Assembly: GCF_014200675.1 (NCBI RefSeq)
Contig: NZ_JACHCI010000004.1
Coordinates: 186,001 to 250,000, forward strand
Origin: Janthinobacterium saanense
Lineage (GTDB): Bacteria; Pseudomonadota; Gammaproteobacteria; Burkholderiales; Burkholderiaceae_D
Direction of reading: 5' to 3'
DNA: 64,000 nt
Part shown: one piece after another, positions 61,210 to 64,000 of the stretch
Layout: the number at the start of each line of letters is the position of its first letter
Position numbering within the stretch: the first letter of the stretch is position 1
The notes under the pieces: generated by a model
Seen by the model: only the letters and a program-made list of their open reading frames with translations
What the model was told of the DNA's origin: nothing
Database searches by the model: none
Translations under genes and position numbers: made by a program

Positions 61210-61614
61210 ATGCAATCGAAACCGGTTTTGACCCTGGATGACGTAAAGAAAATCGCTGCCGCCGCCGAAGCGGAAGCGCTCAAGCATAACTGGGCGGTGA
61301 CGATCGCCATCGTCGATGACGGCGGCCACCTGCTGTGGCTGCAGCGCCTGGACGGCGTGGCGCCGATTTCCTCGCATATTGCTCCGGCGAAAGCCAAGAC
61401 GGCTGCCCTGGGCCGCCGCGAATCGCGCATCTACGAAGAACTGATCAACGGCGGCCGCGTATCCTTCCTGAGCGCGCCGGAAATCGAAGGCATGCTGGAA
61501 GGCGGCGTACCCATCATCGTCGAAGGCCATTGCGTGGGCGCGGTTGGTGTGTCGGGCGTGAAATCGACCGAAGATGCACAAATTGCCAAAGCCGGTATTG
61601 CTGCAGTAGTGTGA
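61210..61614 (+). CDS. GlcG/HbpS-family heme-degrading-fold protein
   Basis: 134 residues covering the whole GlcG/HbpS (DUF336) domain: LTLDDVKKIAAAAEAEALKHNWAVTIAIVDDGGHLLWLQRLDGVAPISSHIAPAKAKTAA and GVPIIVEGHCVGAVGVSGVKSTEDAQIAKAGIAAV. The fold binds heme or small cofactors in some actinobacteria; elsewhere its role is unknown. No signal peptide. It is monocistronic, closed by a strong terminator. Confidence 0.9.
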   Translation: MQSKPVLTLDDVKKIAAAAEAEALKHNWAVTIAIVDDGGHLLWLQRLDGVAPISSHIAPAKAKTAALGRRESRIYEELINGGRVSFLSAPEIEGMLEGGVPIIVEGHCVGAVGVSGVKSTEDAQIAKAGIAAVV

Positions 61615-61649
61615 GGAGTTGGTGTAAGTACTAAGCGATATTGATTTGA

Positions 61650-61684
61650 AAGCCGCTCCGCGCATGCCGGGCGGCTTTTTTTTA
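61650..61684 (+). terminator. Intrinsic terminator after the GlcG/HbpS gene
   Basis: AAGCCGC (61650-61656) pairs with GCGGCTT (61671-61677), followed by a run of T to 61684. Confidence 0.9.
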
Positions 61685-61743
61685 TGGCGGCAGCAGCGGA
61701 TGTTGCGTTGCAAAAAAATCGCCGCACCTTTGAATTTTCTTCC

Positions 61744-61772
61744 TTGTGGAAAAGCTTCCTTTTGGTTATAAT
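61744..61772 (+). promoter_or_regulatory. carAB promoter and 5' UTR
   Basis: A perfect TATAAT at 61767-61772 with TTGTGG 17 bp upstream (61744-61749) predicts a start near 61779 and a leader of about 140 nt before carA. In the leader, CCGTAGC (61800-61806) can pair with GCTACGG (61895-61901), enclosing 88 nt. No known riboswitch was recognised. Otherwise the 61615-61922 interval holds only the preceding terminator. Confidence 0.7.
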
Positions 61773-61922
61773 TCAAAGGTTTAGCCAATCACACATATAC
61801 CGTAGCGACTACCCATCCCCTCATTCAAAATGATCGTCAAAAGCCCATGAACACATGCGTTCGGGTTTCCTGGCGGTCGGTCTGACGTGGCGCAGCTACG
61901 GTAACTTTATCAGGAGTTGCCC

Positions 61923-63101
61923 TTGCCGCCATTTTTTTCTGGCCCTGCCGTTCCAGCCATATTAGCGCTTGCTGATGGAACGATTTTCAAAGGTTTTTCG
62001 ATCGGTGCCGCCGGTCATACCACGGGTGAGGTTGTTTTCAACACCTCCATGACCGGGTATCAGGAAATCCTTACCGACCCTAGTTATTGCCGCCAGATGG
62101 TCACCCTGACCTATCCGCATATCGGCAATACGGGTGTCAATCCGGAAGACGTCGAATCTTCCAAAGTACACGCCGCCGGCCTTATCATCCGCGATCTGCC
62201 ATTGCTGGCATCCAATTTCCGCTCCACCCTTTCCCTGTCCGACTACCTCAAAGCTGAAAATATCGTTGCCATCGCCGGTATCGATACACGCAAGCTCACG
62301 CGTATCCTGCGTGAAAAAGGTGCGCAGGGCGGCGCCATCCTGGTCGGCACGCAAGGCAATGAGCCATCTAGCGCGCAAGCGCTGGAACTGGCCCGTTCCT
62401 TCCCTGGCCTGGCCGGCATGGACCTGGCCAAGGTGGTGTCGAGCAAGGACGCGTACGAATACCGCGAAACCGAGTGGACTCTCGGTGAAGGCTACGGCCA
62501 GCTGGCTGACGCCGACGCGAAATATCACGTGGTGGCCTTCGACTATGGCGTCAAGCGCAATATCTTGCGCATGCTGACGGCGCGCGGCTGCAAAGTCACC
62601 GTGCTGCCGGCGCAAGCGACGGCTGCCGATGCGCTGGCCTTGAATCCGGACGGCATCTTCCTGTCGAACGGTCCTGGCGATCCGGAACCATGTGATTACG
62701 CCATCGCCGCGACCAAAGAACTGATCGAAAAAGGCATTCCGACTTTCGGTATCTGCCTCGGCCACCAGATCATGGCGCTCGCTTCCGGCGCAAAAACGCT
62801 GAAAATGAAGTTTGGCCACCATGGCGCCAACCACCCGGTGCAAGACCTGGAAACGAAACAGGTTTTGATTACCTCGCAAAACCACGGTTTCGCCGTTGAT
62901 GCAGCCACCTTGCCTGCCAACTGCCGCGTTACCCATGAATCGCTGTTCGACGGTTCCCTGCAGGGCTTTGCCCGCACGGACAAGCCGGCCTTCTGCTTCC
63001 AGGGCCACCCTGAAGCATCGCCGGGCCCGATGGATGTTGCTTACCTGTTTGACCGCTTCATCAACCTGATGGCTGCGGAGGAGAAAAAGAAAAATGCCTA
63101 A
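61923..63101 (+). CDS. carA: Carbamoyl-phosphate synthase small subunit (glutaminase)
   Basis: 392 residues. I chose the TTG at 61923 because AGGAG lies six bases upstream, whereas the TTG at 61917 abuts it. The N-terminal domain ([44 protein letters not shown]) and the class I glutaminase triad (Cys in TFGICLGHQ, His/Glu in [10 protein letters not shown]) are complete. CarA hydrolyses glutamine and channels ammonia to CarB for arginine and pyrimidine synthesis. It overlaps carB by 8 bp. Confidence 0.96.
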   Translation: MPPFFSGPAVPAILALADGTIFKGFSIGAAGHTTGEVVFNTSMTGYQEILTDPSYCRQMVTLTYPHIGNTGVNPEDVESSKVHAAGLIIRDLPLLASNFRSTLSLSDYLKAENIVAIAGIDTRKLTRILREKGAQGGAILVGTQGNEPSSAQALELARSFPGLAGMDLAKVVSSKDAYEYRETEWTLGEGYGQLADADAKYHVVAFDYGVKRNILRMLTARGCKVTVLPAQATAADALALNPDGIFLSNGPGDPEPCDYAIAATKELIEKGIPTFGICLGHQIMALASGAKTLKMKFGHHGANHPVQDLETKQVLITSQNHGFAVDAATLPANCRVTHESLFDGSLQGFARTDKPAFCFQGHPEASPGPMDVAYLFDRFINLMAAEEKKKNA

Positions 63102-64000
63102 ACGTTTAGATATTAAAAGTATTCTGATTATTGGCGCTGGCCCGATCGTGATCGGCCAGGCCTGCGAATTCGATTATTCCGGCGCGCAAGCGTGCAAGGC
63201 CCTGCGCGAAGAGGGCTATAAAGTCATCCTGGTCAACAGCAACCCTGCGACCATCATGACCGACCCGGAAATGGCCGACGTCACCTACATCGAACCGATC
63301 ACCTGGTCGGTAGTCGAGCGCATCATCGCCAAGGAGCGTCCTGACGCGATCCTGCCGACGATGGGCGGCCAGACCGCGCTGAACTGCGCGCTGGACCTGT
63401 TCAACCATGGCGTGCTGGCAAAATACAACGTCGAGCTGATCGGCGCATCGCCGGAAGCCATCGACAAGGCCGAAGACCGTTCCAAGTTCAAGGACGCGAT
63501 GACCAAGATCGGCCTCGGTTCGGCCCGTTCCGGCGTAGCGCACTCGATGGAAGAATCGTGGGCTGTCCAGCGCACGGTAGGTTTCCCGACCATCATCCGC
63601 CCATCGTTCACCATGGGCGGCAGCGGCGGCGGTATTGCCTACAACGAAGAAGAATTCGAAACGATATGCAAACGTGGCCTGGAAGCATCGCCGACCAAAG
63701 AATTGCTGATCGAAGAATCCTTGCTCGGCTGGAAAGAGTACGAGATGGAAGTGGTGCGCGACAAGGCGGACAACTGCATCATCATCTGCTCGATTGAAAA
63801 CCTGGACCCGATGGGCGTGCACACGGGCGACTCGATCACGGTTGCGCCAGCGCAAACCCTGACCGACAAGGAATACCAGATCATGCGCAATGCCTCCCTG
63901 GCAGTGCTGCGCGAGATCGGTGTCGACACCGGTGGTTCGAACGTGCAATTCTCGATCAACCCGGCTGATGGCCGCATGATCGTGATCGAAATGAATCCGC
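63094..64000 (+). CDS. carB: Carbamoyl-phosphate synthase large subunit (5' part, continues beyond window)
   Basis: 302 codons of the roughly 1,075-residue synthase. GGAGGAG precedes the ATG at 63094. Visible are the first carboxyphosphate ATP-grasp elements: [91 protein letters not shown] and [21 protein letters not shown]. CarB makes carbamoyl phosphate from bicarbonate, ammonia and two ATP. Confidence 0.96.
   Translation, partial: MPKRLDIKSILIIGAGPIVIGQACEFDYSGAQACKALREEGYKVILVNSNPATIMTDPEMADVTYIEPITWSVVERIIAKERPDAILPTMGGQTALNCALDLFNHGVLAKYNVELIGASPEAIDKAEDRSKFKDAMTKIGLGSARSGVAHSMEESWAVQRTVGFPTIIRPSFTMGGSGGGIAYNEEEFETICKRGLEASPTKELLIEESLLGWKEYEMEVVRDKADNCIIICSIENLDPMGVHTGDSITVAPAQTLTDKEYQIMRNASLAVLREIGVDTGGSNVQFSINPADGRMIVIEMNP

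Overview
This window is GC-rich chromosomal DNA from a Gram-negative betaproteobacterium, most likely Burkholderiales, family Oxalobacteraceae (Janthinobacterium/Duganella/Massilia-like). The clade is inferred from the proteins: a long-form LeuA, a TTG-started carA overlapping carB, many LysR/IclR/TetR regulators, and outer-membrane proteins such as OmpW, a YfiB lipoprotein and a patatin lipoprotein. No rRNA, tRNA, insertion sequence, phage or CRISPR array was seen. Coding density is high and most genes have ordinary codon use, so this looks like core and soft-accessory chromosome, not a mobile island.

Layout. 1-9.3 kb: a partial SpoIIE-type phosphatase, a MerR-quinone reductase pair with a readable MerR-type promoter, a Fur-family gene facing a LysR gene across a Fur box, ompW behind an FNR box, a CPBP protease, a gamma carbonic anhydrase, then a yfiR-yfiN-yfiB cyclic-di-GMP operon that runs into a gluconokinase gene. 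9.4-18.2 kb: a Na+/H+ antiporter, a three-gene membrane-coupled molybdenum hydroxylase (cytochrome c, 2Fe-2S subunit, Tat-exported large subunit), hydrolases, FghA and an aldo/keto reductase. 18.2-22.5 kb: a sirtuin with a coupled, apparently frameshifted small gene, signal peptidase I and small accessory genes. 22.5-30.7 kb: a unidirectional unit iclR - acyl-CoA dehydrogenase - acyl-CoA ligase - binding protein - livH - livM - livG - livF, read as uptake, CoA activation and first oxidation of an unidentified carboxylic acid. 31-36.8 kb: hydrolases, a sugar isomerase/epimerase, TetR, an orphan flagellar rod gene. 36.9-46 kb: a NYN-LOTUS protein with a basic repeat tail, a TrhA-like membrane protein, a MORN-TonB protein, a CHASE-PAS-GGDEF-EAL protein and a membrane GGAEF protein. 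46-53.7 kb: chaA, ppx behind a perfect Pho box, a histone-H1-like protein, fdhD with a YdeP-type molybdoenzyme, and an olsB-like gene behind a four-unit Pho-like array. 53.9-64 kb: a small HTH protein, an orphan ABC ATPase, egtD-egtB (ergothioneine), leuA with a leucine-rich attenuator leader, a patatin lipoprotein, a GlcG/HbpS protein, carA and the start of carB.

Themes. Cyclic-di-GMP signalling appears three times, with two enzymes that look active and one degenerate domain keeping its inhibitory site. Phosphate-starvation control is suggested for both polyphosphate turnover (ppx) and phosphorus-free lipid synthesis (olsB). The most informative unlabelled signals are regulatory: the leuA leader peptide and attenuator, which may be leaderless; the two Pho arrays; the FNR class II promoter of ompW; and the MerR promoter with a 20-bp spacer.

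Limits. Assignments rest on reading protein motifs by eye, without database searches. Start codons were moved from the longest frame where a ribosome binding site or family N-terminus argued for it, and each such case is stated.
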